A stretch of DNA of 41,179 nt from Treponema sp. (GTDB taxonomy: Bacteria > Spirochaetota > Spirochaetia > Treponematales > Treponemataceae), in the NCBI GenBank assembly GCA_024682655.1, contig JAIKYZ010000076.1:1-41179 (forward strand). Direction: 5' to 3'. Both the position numbers and the translations under genes were made by a program. The notes under the pieces are model-generated. The model was not told where the DNA came from and searched no databases. It saw only the letters and a program-made list of their open reading frames with translations. This document shows positions 15,983 through 24,106 of the stretch, piece by piece (position 1 is the stretch's first letter; every line of letters starts with the position of its first letter).

Positions 15983-18823
15983 CTACGAAATTCTAAAAGT
16001 TTCTCCAGGTCCAAGATAAGATTCTGGTAATCTATAATTTGAATCACAAATTACAATTTTTTCCAGAACCAGATTTGGACTTACAGGATAAATCTTCATT
16101 TTGTTTAACTTATCTTTACATTTAGCCTGAACTTTTACCCTTCTAATATTATTTGTAACGTCTTGTCCCCAAGGCTGCTGATTATCACCTACCCTGAATT
16201 TTTCTGAATCTAGGGCAGGAATAATCTGCAATTCTCCATTTAATTCAAAGGCAAAGTCCAGCTTATTATCTTTATAAGCAGGATTTGAAGGATTTAGATA
16301 GAAGATAAAATCATAATCCCCGGCCTTTTCTGTAACAAAGGAATATTCTACAAAAGGAGCATTTTTAGCCTCTGGGAAAGATTTAATTACAGGGAAGGCT
16401 TTTACTGCCCCAAGAGTCTTTCCATAGCCCGGTAAAACTTCAAAAGCAGAAGAATCTTGACCTGCTGCTTTTGATGAAAAATGTTCTGCTTCCATAGAAA
16501 TATAATTTTCTGTCTGGATATAAGTTCCTTTTGGATAGTCCAGACAAAGCTCTTCTGCATCAATTTCTACATTAACTTGAATTGAAGTTCCATTACCATC
16601 GTTACTCGTGATTATAAGACTTTCTTTTTTCTGAGAAAGCTGAGCCAAGGCCTTGCGGTCAATTTTTACTACAATAGTTTCGATTTGTTTTTCTTTATCT
16701 GATTCAATTGTAAGCTTAAGCCATTTTTCTCCCTGACCTGTTAAATCTACAGTAAAAGGAACTCCATTTTGATAACAGCCGGCAATTTTGATTCTTGCTT
16801 CCTGACATTCAGGATTTTTAAATGCCTTTAATTTAAAATCCCTCATGGTCCAGCCACGACCGGTTGTAGTTATTTCATTTCCATCAAGCCAGGCAATAAA
16901 ACGTTTTTTTCTGGTTGGCTCAACATAAGTGTAGGTTGGATATTGATTTTCGGCTTCTGACCAGTTGATAAATCCAAAATGTTCAGACCAGCCCGAAGCA
17001 TAGAATTTTCCATTATCAATTGTGTCACATTCATCAATTAATCTTTGGTCATATTTATAACATTCGCGGACTTTATCGGCATAAAAATTAGCGGCAAGGG
17101 CAGAATGTTTTGCAAACCATTTATTTTTTCCACTGTAAAGCTGCATTCTTAAAACATTCATTGTTCCACAAGCTGGCAGGAAAACTTCCAGGAAGTAACC
17201 AGGCATAAGATTTTCCGGGATTTTTTCTCTTAATTTTTCTGCCATTTCTATAACCTGGTTTGCCTGGGCCAGAGTTTTATCACTTTCGCAGAAATTAATT
17301 GGGTGGAAAGTATCTGGCATAAGACATTCAGTTCGGCGAAGATTTGTTAATTTTGTATAAGTATTTACAATTTTACAAATTTGATTTTTTTCATCTTCTT
17401 TAAGGGCTGCAAAATTCTTGTCGGCCCAGGATTTTACGTAATCTTGTACTAAAGAATCTGATTTTGAATAGTATTCGTAATCGTAGGCAAGGTCTAAGAA
17501 GTATGCCAGTGGAAGTTCATTTGTCATAACATCACCAACATTTACAATCCACAAATCTCTTATACCAAAATCATAGGCTGCACACATCTGTTCTTTTACT
17601 TTTGGCAAATAAGATGTGTTGAACCATTCATAACTAAAAGGCCAGCCGTGATAATCAAAGTGGTAGTACATTCCATATCCACCCTTATGACTACGCATAG
17701 CCTCTGTAGGTACTGTTCTAAGGTTTCCATGATTATCATCACAGAGCATAAGAGTTACGCCTTCCAGTTCTGGGCTGTTCATTAAACCTGGAGTTTTTTC
17801 GTCCCCATAAAAATATGGTTCTACTTCTTTGTAAAGAGCCAGCATTCTTGGAACTTTATCTAAATCTGAATTTACATATTCTTTAATCAGGGAATTTTGA
17901 GTTTTTAATACATCGCGCAAAAGTTCAATATTATCTGCTAGAGTTGCATTCTGCATAATTGCTGTATCGGCTTCTCCACGCATTCCAACGGTAATTACAT
18001 TTTCAAATTTACCGCTGCGCTTTAGGCCATCTTCCCAGAATTTTGTAATTCCTTTTTGATTTGAGCGGAAATTCCAGGCATCTCCGTAAATTGAATCTGG
18101 ACCACGCAGGTGTTTATATTCTTCGCCAGCACGACAACAAGGTTCATGATGACTTGCACCCATAATTACACCAAGTTCATCGGCTAATTCTGCATTTGCA
18201 AGACCTGGACCATCATCAGAAAATCGTGAAGACCACATGGCAGGCCAAAGATAATTTCCCTTTAAGCGTAAAAGAAGTTCAAAAACATGTTCATACATTT
18301 TGGCATTAAATCCACCAAAATTATGATTACACCAGTTACCACAAGCAGGCCATTCATCATTAATAAAGAAACCTCTGAATCTAACACTAGGTTCTTTTGA
18401 AATATAAAGGCCTTCTTGGAAAGAAATAAAATCTTTGTGGGAAGGAAGAATATCTGCCCAATCTACAAGTGGAGAAACTCCCATAAGTTCAGATAAATGG
18501 AAAAGCCCGTAAATTGTTCCACGTTTATCTGAACCGGCAATTATGATTTTTGATTCACTTACAATAAAGGCATAAACTTCTCTTTTACCTTTGATTTTTT
18601 CAATTATGTCGGCTGATAATTCTTTTTGGATTAAATCACTGTAGCCTAAAGTACCAAAAAGGATAGAAGAATCTGAAAGACTTTCTGAAAGTTCTGGCAT
18701 ATAACCTGTAACCCTTTCAAAATCAAGTCTTACTTTATCGGCAATTTTCTTTACACCTGACAATTCTTTTGAATCACATACAAATTTTGTAGAAAGTTTA
18801 CCATTCTTCACTTCAATTTTCAT
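15983..18823 (-). CDS. Glycoside hydrolase family 115, xylan alpha-1,2-glucuronidase
   Basis: A 946-residue enzyme that would remove (4-O-methyl)glucuronic acid side chains from xylan or its fragments. The central domain has RGFFINDEWPACGNWCNHNF (about 144-163), GLKRSGKFENVITVGMRGE (about 267-285) and the dense family block MYYHFDYHGWPFSYEWF (about 378-394), then DLWIVNVGDVMTNELPLAYF. The C-terminal part (from about 640) is beta-rich, as in the GH115 C-terminal domain. No signal peptide is seen, so the enzyme is cytoplasmic and acts on imported aldouronic acids. GAGG precedes the ATG. A possible promoter is TTGACG (18900-18905), 16 bases, AATAAT (18878-18883). It belongs to the same sugar diet as GH3 and the GPH symporter. 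Confidence 0.93.
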   Translation of the reverse strand: MKIEVKNGKLSTKFVCDSKELSGVKKIADKVRLDFERVTGYMPELSESLSDSSILFGTLGYSDLIQKELSADIIEKIKGKREVYAFIVSESKIIIAGSDKRGTIYGLFHLSELMGVSPLVDWADILPSHKDFISFQEGLYISKEPSVRFRGFFINDEWPACGNWCNHNFGGFNAKMYEHVFELLLRLKGNYLWPAMWSSRFSDDGPGLANAELADELGVIMGASHHEPCCRAGEEYKHLRGPDSIYGDAWNFRSNQKGITKFWEDGLKRSGKFENVITVGMRGEADTAIMQNATLADNIELLRDVLKTQNSLIKEYVNSDLDKVPRMLALYKEVEPYFYGDEKTPGLMNSPELEGVTLMLCDDNHGNLRTVPTEAMRSHKGGYGMYYHFDYHGWPFSYEWFNTSYLPKVKEQMCAAYDFGIRDLWIVNVGDVMTNELPLAYFLDLAYDYEYYSKSDSLVQDYVKSWADKNFAALKEDEKNQICKIVNTYTKLTNLRRTECLMPDTFHPINFCESDKTLAQANQVIEMAEKLREKIPENLMPGYFLEVFLPACGTMNVLRMQLYSGKNKWFAKHSALAANFYADKVRECYKYDQRLIDECDTIDNGKFYASGWSEHFGFINWSEAENQYPTYTYVEPTRKKRFIAWLDGNEITTTGRGWTMRDFKLKAFKNPECQEARIKIAGCYQNGVPFTVDLTGQGEKWLKLTIESDKEKQIETIVVKIDRKALAQLSQKKESLIITSNDGNGTSIQVNVEIDAEELCLDYPKGTYIQTENYISMEAEHFSSKAAGQDSSAFEVLPGYGKTLGAVKAFPVIKSFPEAKNAPFVEYSFVTEKAGDYDFIFYLNPSNPAYKDNKLDFAFELNGELQIIPALDSEKFRVGDNQQPWGQDVTNNIRRVKVQAKCKDKLNKMKIYPVSPNLVLEKIVICDSNYRLPESYLGPGETFRIS

Positions 18824-18920
18824 AAAAACCTCGTTTATTTAATAACTTTTAAAAGTAAACAATAAATTAAGCATACTATTATTCAATTTTGAGGTCTATC
18901 GTCAAATACCCCTATGAATA

Positions 18921-18954
18921 AAAAAAAGACCCTGTCTTAATAAGGCAAGGTCTT
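18921..18954 (-). terminator. Intrinsic terminator of the phosphofructokinase gene
   Basis: On the minus strand AAGACCTTGCCTT pairs with AGACAGGGTCTT across ATTA, with one mismatch and one G-U pair, followed by eight T. It separates the phosphofructokinase and GH115 genes. Confidence 0.8.
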
Positions 18955-18975
18955 ACATTCATTATATCTTATGAA

Positions 18976-20385
18976 TTATTTTTTTGTTTTTTTCTGTTCG
19001 CTTGGTTTAGATTTTGCACCAGCAACAGCAGCGGCCATTTTAGCCTGAGCAGCAGCCAAATCATCACACATAAGAATTGGCTGACCAGTAGCGTCCAAAC
19101 AATCGCGCCAGAGTGAACCTTCTGGGTCAACAGCGTTTCTGTGAGCGGTAACAGCCTTAATTGGCAAGTGAACGAACTTATCGTGTACAAGTCCGATTAC
19201 ACACTTTGTTTTACCAGCCATAGCAGCGTGTACAGCGTTGTTTCCAAGTCTTTCGCAGTAGATAGAATCAGAAGCAGTTGTAACTGAAGCACGAACCTGG
19301 TAAGAAGGATCGATATATTTTAAGTTGATTTCGATATTCTTAGCTTTGAAGTATTTTTCGATTTCTGACTTTAAGAATAAACCAATGTCAGAAAGTTTTT
19401 TATTTCCAGAAGCATCTGTAGCACCTGTAGCCTGGAGTAAATCCTGACCTGCACCTTCTGAAACTACAATTACTGCATGTCCACGTTTTGCAAGACGACG
19501 TTCAAGACAAGCAAGGAATCCGTTTTCGCCTTCCATTTCAAAAGGAACTTCAGGAATTAAACAGAAGTTTGTTTCGTGAGAAGCAAGAGCAGCTTCGGTA
19601 GCAATAAATCCAGCTTCGCGGCCCATAAGTTTTACAAGACCAATACCATTAATCTGAGAAGCAGCTTCCATGTGAACGGCAGCAACAGCTTCTTTTGCAC
19701 GCTGAACAGCAGTTTCAAATCCAAAAGAACGGTCAATAAACATCAAATCATTATCAACAGTTTTTGGAACACCAACTACAGCACATTTAATTCCGCGTTT
19801 TTCTACTTCGCAGGCGATATCATAAGAACCACGCTGAGTTCCGTCACCACCAAGAATGAAAAGCATATTAATTCCATCTCTTTCGAGACAGTCAACAATT
19901 TCTTCTACACGCTGTCCGCCACCACGGCTTGTTCCAAGATAAGTTCCACCAATTTTGTGAATTTCGTCTATTAAATAACGGTCTAATTCAATTGGTTCAT
20001 AACCTTCTTCTGCAAAAAATCCATGGAATCCATACTGATAGCCTTTGATTGTTTTTACCCCGTAACGGGTATTCAAACAGCGAACAATAGCACGAATTAC
20101 ATCATTTAAACCTGGGCAAAGTCCACCACAAGTACAAATACCAGCTTTTGCATGAGCAGGATCAAAATAAATCTTTTCACGAGGACCAGCTTTTTCCATC
20201 AAATTAGATGAATCAAGTACGATAGGCTTTGTTTTATCGTAAACATTAACTTCTGAAATTACGTATGAATCATCACGAACATAATTAGCAGTATAATCAC
20301 CATGAACAGTTGAAAGTTTGATTGGAGACTGAATTGTACAAGGTCCCAAATTGTCTATAGTGAAATCGTATTTTTCTTCAGACAT
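18976..20385 (-). CDS. pfkA: 6-phosphofructokinase of the long PPi-PFK-like clade, probably ATP-dependent
   Basis: A 469-residue enzyme that phosphorylates fructose 6-phosphate in glycolysis. Motifs: [18 protein letters not shown] (82-99), GTSRGGGQ (151-158), GGDGTQRG (179-186), PKTVDND (207-213), [14 protein letters not shown]. In this family the Gly in GGDG (Asp in PPi enzymes) favours ATP, whereas the Lys in PKTVDND is typical of PPi enzymes. The Gly/Lys pairing is known from the ATP-dependent trypanosome and plant-type enzymes, so I expect ATP use, but annotation as diphosphate-dependent would also be defensible. The protein has a 60-residue N-terminal extension and a Lys-rich tail. AAGGAG lies 8 bases before the ATG. 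Spirochaetes usually have this form as well as a second, true PPi-PFK. Confidence 0.88.
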   Translation of the reverse strand: MSEEKYDFTIDNLGPCTIQSPIKLSTVHGDYTANYVRDDSYVISEVNVYDKTKPIVLDSSNLMEKAGPREKIYFDPAHAKAGICTCGGLCPGLNDVIRAIVRCLNTRYGVKTIKGYQYGFHGFFAEEGYEPIELDRYLIDEIHKIGGTYLGTSRGGGQRVEEIVDCLERDGINMLFILGGDGTQRGSYDIACEVEKRGIKCAVVGVPKTVDNDLMFIDRSFGFETAVQRAKEAVAAVHMEAASQINGIGLVKLMGREAGFIATEAALASHETNFCLIPEVPFEMEGENGFLACLERRLAKRGHAVIVVSEGAGQDLLQATGATDASGNKKLSDIGLFLKSEIEKYFKAKNIEINLKYIDPSYQVRASVTTASDSIYCERLGNNAVHAAMAGKTKCVIGLVHDKFVHLPIKAVTAHRNAVDPEGSLWRDCLDATGQPILMCDDLAAAQAKMAAAVAGAKSKPSEQKKTKK

Positions 20386-20478
20386 TTCTTAACTCCTTAG
20401 AACATATATAAGGAAATACTCCTAGTTGAAATAATACTAAAATTCTTAAAATAAGTGAATATGTTCTTTTAATAGTAC

Positions 20479-20507
20479 TTGAAAATAACTAAGATTTCTT
20501 ATATTAT
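20479..20507 (+). promoter_or_regulatory. Promoter of tRNA-Leu
   Basis: TTGAAA (20479-20484), 17-base spacer, TATTAT (20502-20507). The tRNA begins 12 bases after the -10 box. Confidence 0.75.
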
Positions 20508-20518
20508 ATTACTCACTT

Positions 20519-20604
20519 GCCGGGATGGCGGAATTGGTAGACGCCCAGGACTTAAAATCCTGTGTCGAGCGATCGACGTGCCAGTTCGATTCTGGTTCCC
20601 GGCA
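20519..20604 (+). tRNA. tRNA-Leu (anticodon TAA)
   Basis: Acceptor arm GCCGGGA (20519-20525) pairs with TCCCGGC (20597-20603), followed by discriminator A at 20604. The anticodon loop CTTAAAA gives anticodon TAA, reading UUA and UUG. A long variable arm (type II) and the T arm CCAGTTCGATTCTGG are present. The CCA end is not encoded. It is followed directly by a terminator. Confidence 0.96.
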
Positions 20605-20606
20605 TG

Positions 20607-20639
20607 AGCCTCCTTGTTTTGCAGGGAGGCTTTTTTTTT
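20607..20639 (+). terminator. Intrinsic terminator after tRNA-Leu
   Basis: GCCTCC (20608-20613) pairs with GGAGGC (20625-20630), followed by nine T. The T-run ends just before the GGAGA that serves murD, so the two elements are packed without spare bases. Confidence 0.85.
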
Positions 20640-20649
20640 GGAGAATCAA

Positions 20650-22092
20650 ATGGAATTTCATTCTTATTCACCTGTCTGTGCATTTAAATCAATTGAAGAC
20701 ATAAAAGATAAACACGTTACAATAATGGGACTTGGCCTAAATGGTGGTGGAGAAGCAGCAGTAAAGTTTTTCTTAAAAAAAGGGGCTTATGTTTTAGCAA
20801 CTGACATGAAAAGTCAAAAAGATTTACAGCCCACAATCGACAGACTTTCTTCCGATAAAGAAATTGACACTTCCCGTTTAACTTACCGCCTGGGAGAACA
20901 CAGAATCGAAGATTTTGAAAATGCTGACTGTGTAATAAAAAATCCAGGAGTAAAATACCAGGGAAATAAATATTTAGCCGCAGCAAAAGCAATAGAAACT
21001 GATCTTTCCATTTTTTTACGATTTACCGACTGTCCAATAATCGCCGTTACCGGAAGTAAGGGAAAATCTTCGACCGTTAGTGCAATTTACTTTGGATTAA
21101 AAGAAGCCGGATATAAATGTTTTTTGGGCGGAAATATTACCGTAAGTCCTTTAACTTTTTTTGATCAGGTAAATCAGGATACTCCGGTTGTTATTGAATT
21201 TTCTTCCTGGCAGCTTGCAGATTTGAGGGGAAGAAAAGTATTAAAACCTCACATTTCTATTATCACAAAGATTGTTCCAGACCACCAGAACTGGTATGGA
21301 AATATGGAAGATTATATTGCCGACAAAAGATTAATTTACGCAGATCAGGATAAGGGTGATTATTCTATTTTTGATGCGGGCCCAGATCAGGAAGGCACAG
21401 GACCAAAATCAGGTGGAACTTGGGGTGATTTATTTGCAGCAGAATCAAAAGCAACCGTTTTACGTTATGATGCCGAAAATCCCCGTTATGATTTAGGAAA
21501 ACTTTTAGTTCCTGGAAAACACATGAGAACTAATGCCCAGAATGCCGCTTTAGTTATGCAGTTAATGAATGTCGATAAGGAAAAAATCAAGGAAATCTTA
21601 CAACGCTGGCCTGGAATTGACCACAGACTTCAATATTTTCACAGCTGGAAAAATAAAAAGGGCCTTGAATATAAATTCTACAATGATACTTGTGCCACAG
21701 TCCCAGAAGCCGCAGCCGCCGCTACTCAGGCTTTTGAAAAAGCAGTTATTCTTCTTACCGGGGGAACAGACAAGGGCTTGGAATTAAATAAACTTACAGA
21801 AGTTTTAATCAACTCTGACAAAAAATCAATTCCTGTAAAGGACCTTTATTTACTGGCAGGCAGTGCAACCGGCAAAATTACAGGGGAATTAGACAAGGCT
21901 GGAGTAAAATATCATGGTCCTTATTCTTCCTTAAAAGAAATGCTGGAAACTTTACATTCGGATTTAGAAGAAAAAGAAGGTAAAGAAGAAGTAGTAGTTT
22001 TTTCTCCGGGAGCAACAAGTTTTGGAATGTTTGCCAATGAATTTGACCGGGGAAATCAATTTATGAATGGCGTAAAAGAACTTTTTAATTAA
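20650..22092 (+). CDS. murD: UDP-N-acetylmuramoylalanine--D-glutamate ligase
   Basis: Adds D-glutamate to UDP-MurNAc-L-Ala in the cytoplasmic phase of peptidoglycan synthesis, using ATP. The frame is open from a TTG at 20614, but that region is the tRNA terminator; the ATG at 20650, with TTGGAGAA 5 bases upstream, gives 480 residues. Rossmann motif: HVTIMGLGLNGGGEAA (about 21-36); ATP P-loop: VTGSKGKSSTVSAI; central domain: EFSSWQLADLRG; C-terminal domain: YNDTCATVPEAAAAA, LTGGTDKG and FSPGATSFGMFANEFDRG, all in MurD order. It is somewhat longer than E. coli MurD (438). It is convergent with leuA. No other mur or division gene is adjacent; murJ lies 13 kb away. Confidence 0.94.
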   Translation: MEFHSYSPVCAFKSIEDIKDKHVTIMGLGLNGGGEAAVKFFLKKGAYVLATDMKSQKDLQPTIDRLSSDKEIDTSRLTYRLGEHRIEDFENADCVIKNPGVKYQGNKYLAAAKAIETDLSIFLRFTDCPIIAVTGSKGKSSTVSAIYFGLKEAGYKCFLGGNITVSPLTFFDQVNQDTPVVIEFSSWQLADLRGRKVLKPHISIITKIVPDHQNWYGNMEDYIADKRLIYADQDKGDYSIFDAGPDQEGTGPKSGGTWGDLFAAESKATVLRYDAENPRYDLGKLLVPGKHMRTNAQNAALVMQLMNVDKEKIKEILQRWPGIDHRLQYFHSWKNKKGLEYKFYNDTCATVPEAAAAATQAFEKAVILLTGGTDKGLELNKLTEVLINSDKKSIPVKDLYLLAGSATGKITGELDKAGVKYHGPYSSLKEMLETLHSDLEEKEGKEEVVVFSPGATSFGMFANEFDRGNQFMNGVKELFN

Positions 22093-22112
22093 AGAGATAG
22101 ATAAAAAATTAC

Positions 22113-22155
22113 GGCCGAAAATCTAAAATTTAGAATTTTCGACCGTAAATAAAAT
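22113..22155. terminator. Terminator between convergent murD and leuA
   Basis: TTACGGCCGAAAAT (about 22109-22122) pairs with ATTTTCGACCGTAA (about 22134-22147) with one mismatch, and the stem continues inward through CTAAA/TTTAG with one bulge. On the minus strand a run of six T follows, so it mainly serves leuA. Downstream, 22178-22203, is a short run of TCAAATCAAG-like repeats of no evident role. Confidence 0.7.
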
Positions 22156-22202
22156 AAATTCCTGTATTTTTAATAACTTAAATCAAATCAAGTCAAATCA
22201 AG

Positions 22203-23891
22203 TTATTTGTAATTCAAGGCAGAAACAACAGCCTTAATACCAGCTTTTCCTACGTTAGATGATTTACCAACGCCCCAGGCATCAGTTCCGTCTTCTTTTG
22301 TGATATGAACATAAGCCATAGCCTTAGTGTCTGCACCTTCGCCAATAGAATGTTCATGGAAAGAAACAAGATTGAATTTTGGAGCTGGAGTCTGTTTAAT
22401 TGCATTTACAAATGCATCCAAAGGTCCATTACCATTTCCTGCAACAGCATAATCTTTACCTTCCCAAGAAATTGTTGCAAGAACTGCAACCTGCTCTGAA
22501 TCCATATCAGCACAATCTGTAGCACCTTCAACATGTTTCTGAGTGATTTCTTTTAATTCCATTGGAGTTTTTGTATGTAACCAGGTTTCTTTAAATGCCT
22601 GATATACTTCTTCATTGGTAATTTCGCGCTGTAATTTATCGGCTGTGTTTTTAATAACAGAACCAATAAATGGATGCATAGCCTTTGGAGCTGCAATTCC
22701 ATAATCATGTTCAAGAATATAAGCGGCTCCACCCTTTCCAGACTGACTGTTGATACGAATAATACCTTCGTACTGACGTCCAATATCATGTGGATCGATT
22801 GTAAGATAAGGAACATCCCAAAGAGCATTTTCTTCCTGTTTAACTCTGGCAGCCATACCCTTTCTGATAGCATCCTGATGAGAACCAGAGAAGGCAGTAA
22901 ATACTAATTCACCGGCATAAGGTAAACGTGGAGGAATTTCCATTCCGGTAAATTTTGTATATTCTTCAGACAGGAAAGGAATATCAGACAAATCTAATTC
23001 TGGATCAACCCCCTGAGAGAACATATTCAAGCCAACATTTACAATATCAAGGTTTCCAGTACGTTCACCATTTCCAAAGAGACAGCCTTCTACACGGTCG
23101 GCCCCGGCAAGTAAACCAAGTTCACACTGGGCAACACCTTCGCCTCGGTCATTATGGTTATGTAAAGAAATAATTAAATTTTCGCGGTTAGAAATGTGCT
23201 GGCAGAAATATTCAATCTGATCTGCAAATTGATTTGGTAAAGCACATTCGACAGTTGTAGGAAGATTTAAGATGATTTTGTGATTTTCATCAGCGGCATG
23301 GCCCCATTCTTGTACAACGGCTTCGCAAACTTCTACAGCATAATCAATTTCTGTTGTAGAAAAAGATTCAGGAGAATATTCCAGACGGATATCTGTTCCC
23401 TGGCTCATAGAAAGACAAGATTTTACACAGCGAATACCATCAATTGCAATCTGTTTAATTTCTTCTTTTGATTTATTGAAAGTATATTTTCTCTGGGCTG
23501 GTGAAGTTGAATTGTAAAGGTGGAAAATTGCCTTTTTACAACCCTTTAAAGATTCAAAAGTTCTTTTAATTAATGGTTCACGGGCCTGACAAAGTACCTG
23601 TAAAGTAACATCATCTGGAACATGATTTTCTTCTACAAGACGGCGCATAAAGGTAAATTCTGTATCTGATGCAGAAGGGAATCCAACTTCAATTTCTTTA
23701 AAGCCGATTTTTACAAGAAGGTCAAAGAAAGCAAGTTTTTGTTCAACGCCCATTGGATTAATAAGGGCCTGATTTCCATCACGTAAATCAACAGAACACC
23801 AGATAGGTGCTTTTGTGATAGTTTTTGTTGGCCAAGTTCTATTAAAGGCTGGAACTGGCTCAAAAGGTTTGTACTTACCGTTTACTTTCAT
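22203..23891 (-). CDS. leuA: 2-isopropylmalate synthase (long form)
   Basis: Catalyses acetyl-CoA + 2-oxoisovalerate to 2-isopropylmalate, the first committed step of leucine synthesis. The ATG at 23891, with CAGGAG 6 bases upstream, gives 562 residues; the open frame up to 23954 only crosses the attenuator. The TIM-barrel domain has WCSVDLRDGNQAL (metal-binding Asp, about 32-44), FHLYNSTSPAQRKYTF, and SLHNHNDRGEGVAQ with the metal-binding HNH. PYAGELVFTAFSGSHQDAIRKG is typical of the long (yeast/actinobacterial-like) LeuA group. The C-terminal 130 residues are the regulatory domain that gives leucine feedback inhibition (SFHEHSIGEGADTKAMAYV). Transcription is controlled by the attenuator at 23932-24098. 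No other leu gene is adjacent. Confidence 0.95.
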   Translation of the reverse strand: MKVNGKYKPFEPVPAFNRTWPTKTITKAPIWCSVDLRDGNQALINPMGVEQKLAFFDLLVKIGFKEIEVGFPSASDTEFTFMRRLVEENHVPDDVTLQVLCQAREPLIKRTFESLKGCKKAIFHLYNSTSPAQRKYTFNKSKEEIKQIAIDGIRCVKSCLSMSQGTDIRLEYSPESFSTTEIDYAVEVCEAVVQEWGHAADENHKIILNLPTTVECALPNQFADQIEYFCQHISNRENLIISLHNHNDRGEGVAQCELGLLAGADRVEGCLFGNGERTGNLDIVNVGLNMFSQGVDPELDLSDIPFLSEEYTKFTGMEIPPRLPYAGELVFTAFSGSHQDAIRKGMAARVKQEENALWDVPYLTIDPHDIGRQYEGIIRINSQSGKGGAAYILEHDYGIAAPKAMHPFIGSVIKNTADKLQREITNEEVYQAFKETWLHTKTPMELKEITQKHVEGATDCADMDSEQVAVLATISWEGKDYAVAGNGNGPLDAFVNAIKQTPAPKFNLVSFHEHSIGEGADTKAMAYVHITKEDGTDAWGVGKSSNVGKAGIKAVVSALNYK

Positions 23892-23931
23892 ATAAAACTC
23901 CTGTTTGTCTTTTACGACATTTTTTTCTTTA

Positions 23932-23970
23932 ATAAAAAAAAGGACCCGCCGCATTTGCGACAGGTCCTTG
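23932..23970 (-). terminator. Attenuator terminator upstream of leuA
   Basis: On the minus strand GGACCTGTCGC (23958-23968) pairs with GCGGCGGGTCC (23943-23953), 11 base pairs counting two G-U pairs, with loop AAAT; flanking AA/TT extends the stem. Eight T follow (23934-23941). It lies 43 bases before the leuA ATG. Confidence 0.92.
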
Positions 23971-24015
23971 TAATTTCCTTAAATATAATTAAACACACTA
24001 CCCATCAAATACGGC
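23948..24015 (-). promoter_or_regulatory. leuA antiterminator pairing
   Basis: GCCGTATTTG (24006-24015), which begins at the last base of the leader stop codon, can pair over 10 bases (one G-U) with CAAATGCGGC (23948-23957), the loop and 3' arm of the terminator. The two structures exclude each other. A ribosome at the leader stop would cover the first arm and let the terminator form; a ribosome stalled at the Leu codons would leave it free. Confidence 0.8.
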
Positions 24016-24062
24016 TATTTAGAGAAGATTGAAGATAGTAGTAGTAGGTTCATGTGTTTCAT
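24015..24062 (-). CDS. leuL: leuA leader peptide with four consecutive Leu codons
   Basis: A 15-residue frame, MKHMNLLLLSSIFSK, from ATG 24062 to TAG 24015. Four consecutive CTA codons (24036-24047) read leucine; CTA is scarce in the other genes of this window, where TTA, CTT and CTG dominate, so it would be a sensitive probe of charged tRNA-Leu. The peptide lies between a strong promoter and a terminator ahead of leuA. There is no Shine-Dalgarno site and the predicted transcription start is at or next to the ATG, so translation is probably leaderless. The peptide itself has no other expected role. Confidence 0.9.
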   Translation of the reverse strand: MKHMNLLLLSSIFSK

Positions 24063-24069
24063 AAATACT

Positions 24070-24098
24070 AAAGTAATTTACTTTTACTAAAATGTCAA
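24070..24098 (-). promoter_or_regulatory. Promoter of the leuA leader
   Basis: A perfect TTGACA (24093-24098), 17-base spacer, TACTTT (24070-24075). The ATG of the leader peptide starts 7 bases after the -10 box. It sits 9 bases past the stop codon of argD. Confidence 0.75.
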
Positions 24099-24106
24099 TC
24101 CTCAAA

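Noticed and set aside
20614-20649. N-terminal extension of MurD from a TTG codon
   Set aside because: The stretch is the tRNA-Leu terminator; the ATG at 20650 has a proper ribosome-binding site and gives a normal MurD N-terminus.
23892-23954. N-terminal extension of LeuA
   Set aside because: It crosses the attenuator terminator; the ATG at 23891 has CAGGAG at the right distance and fits the family start.
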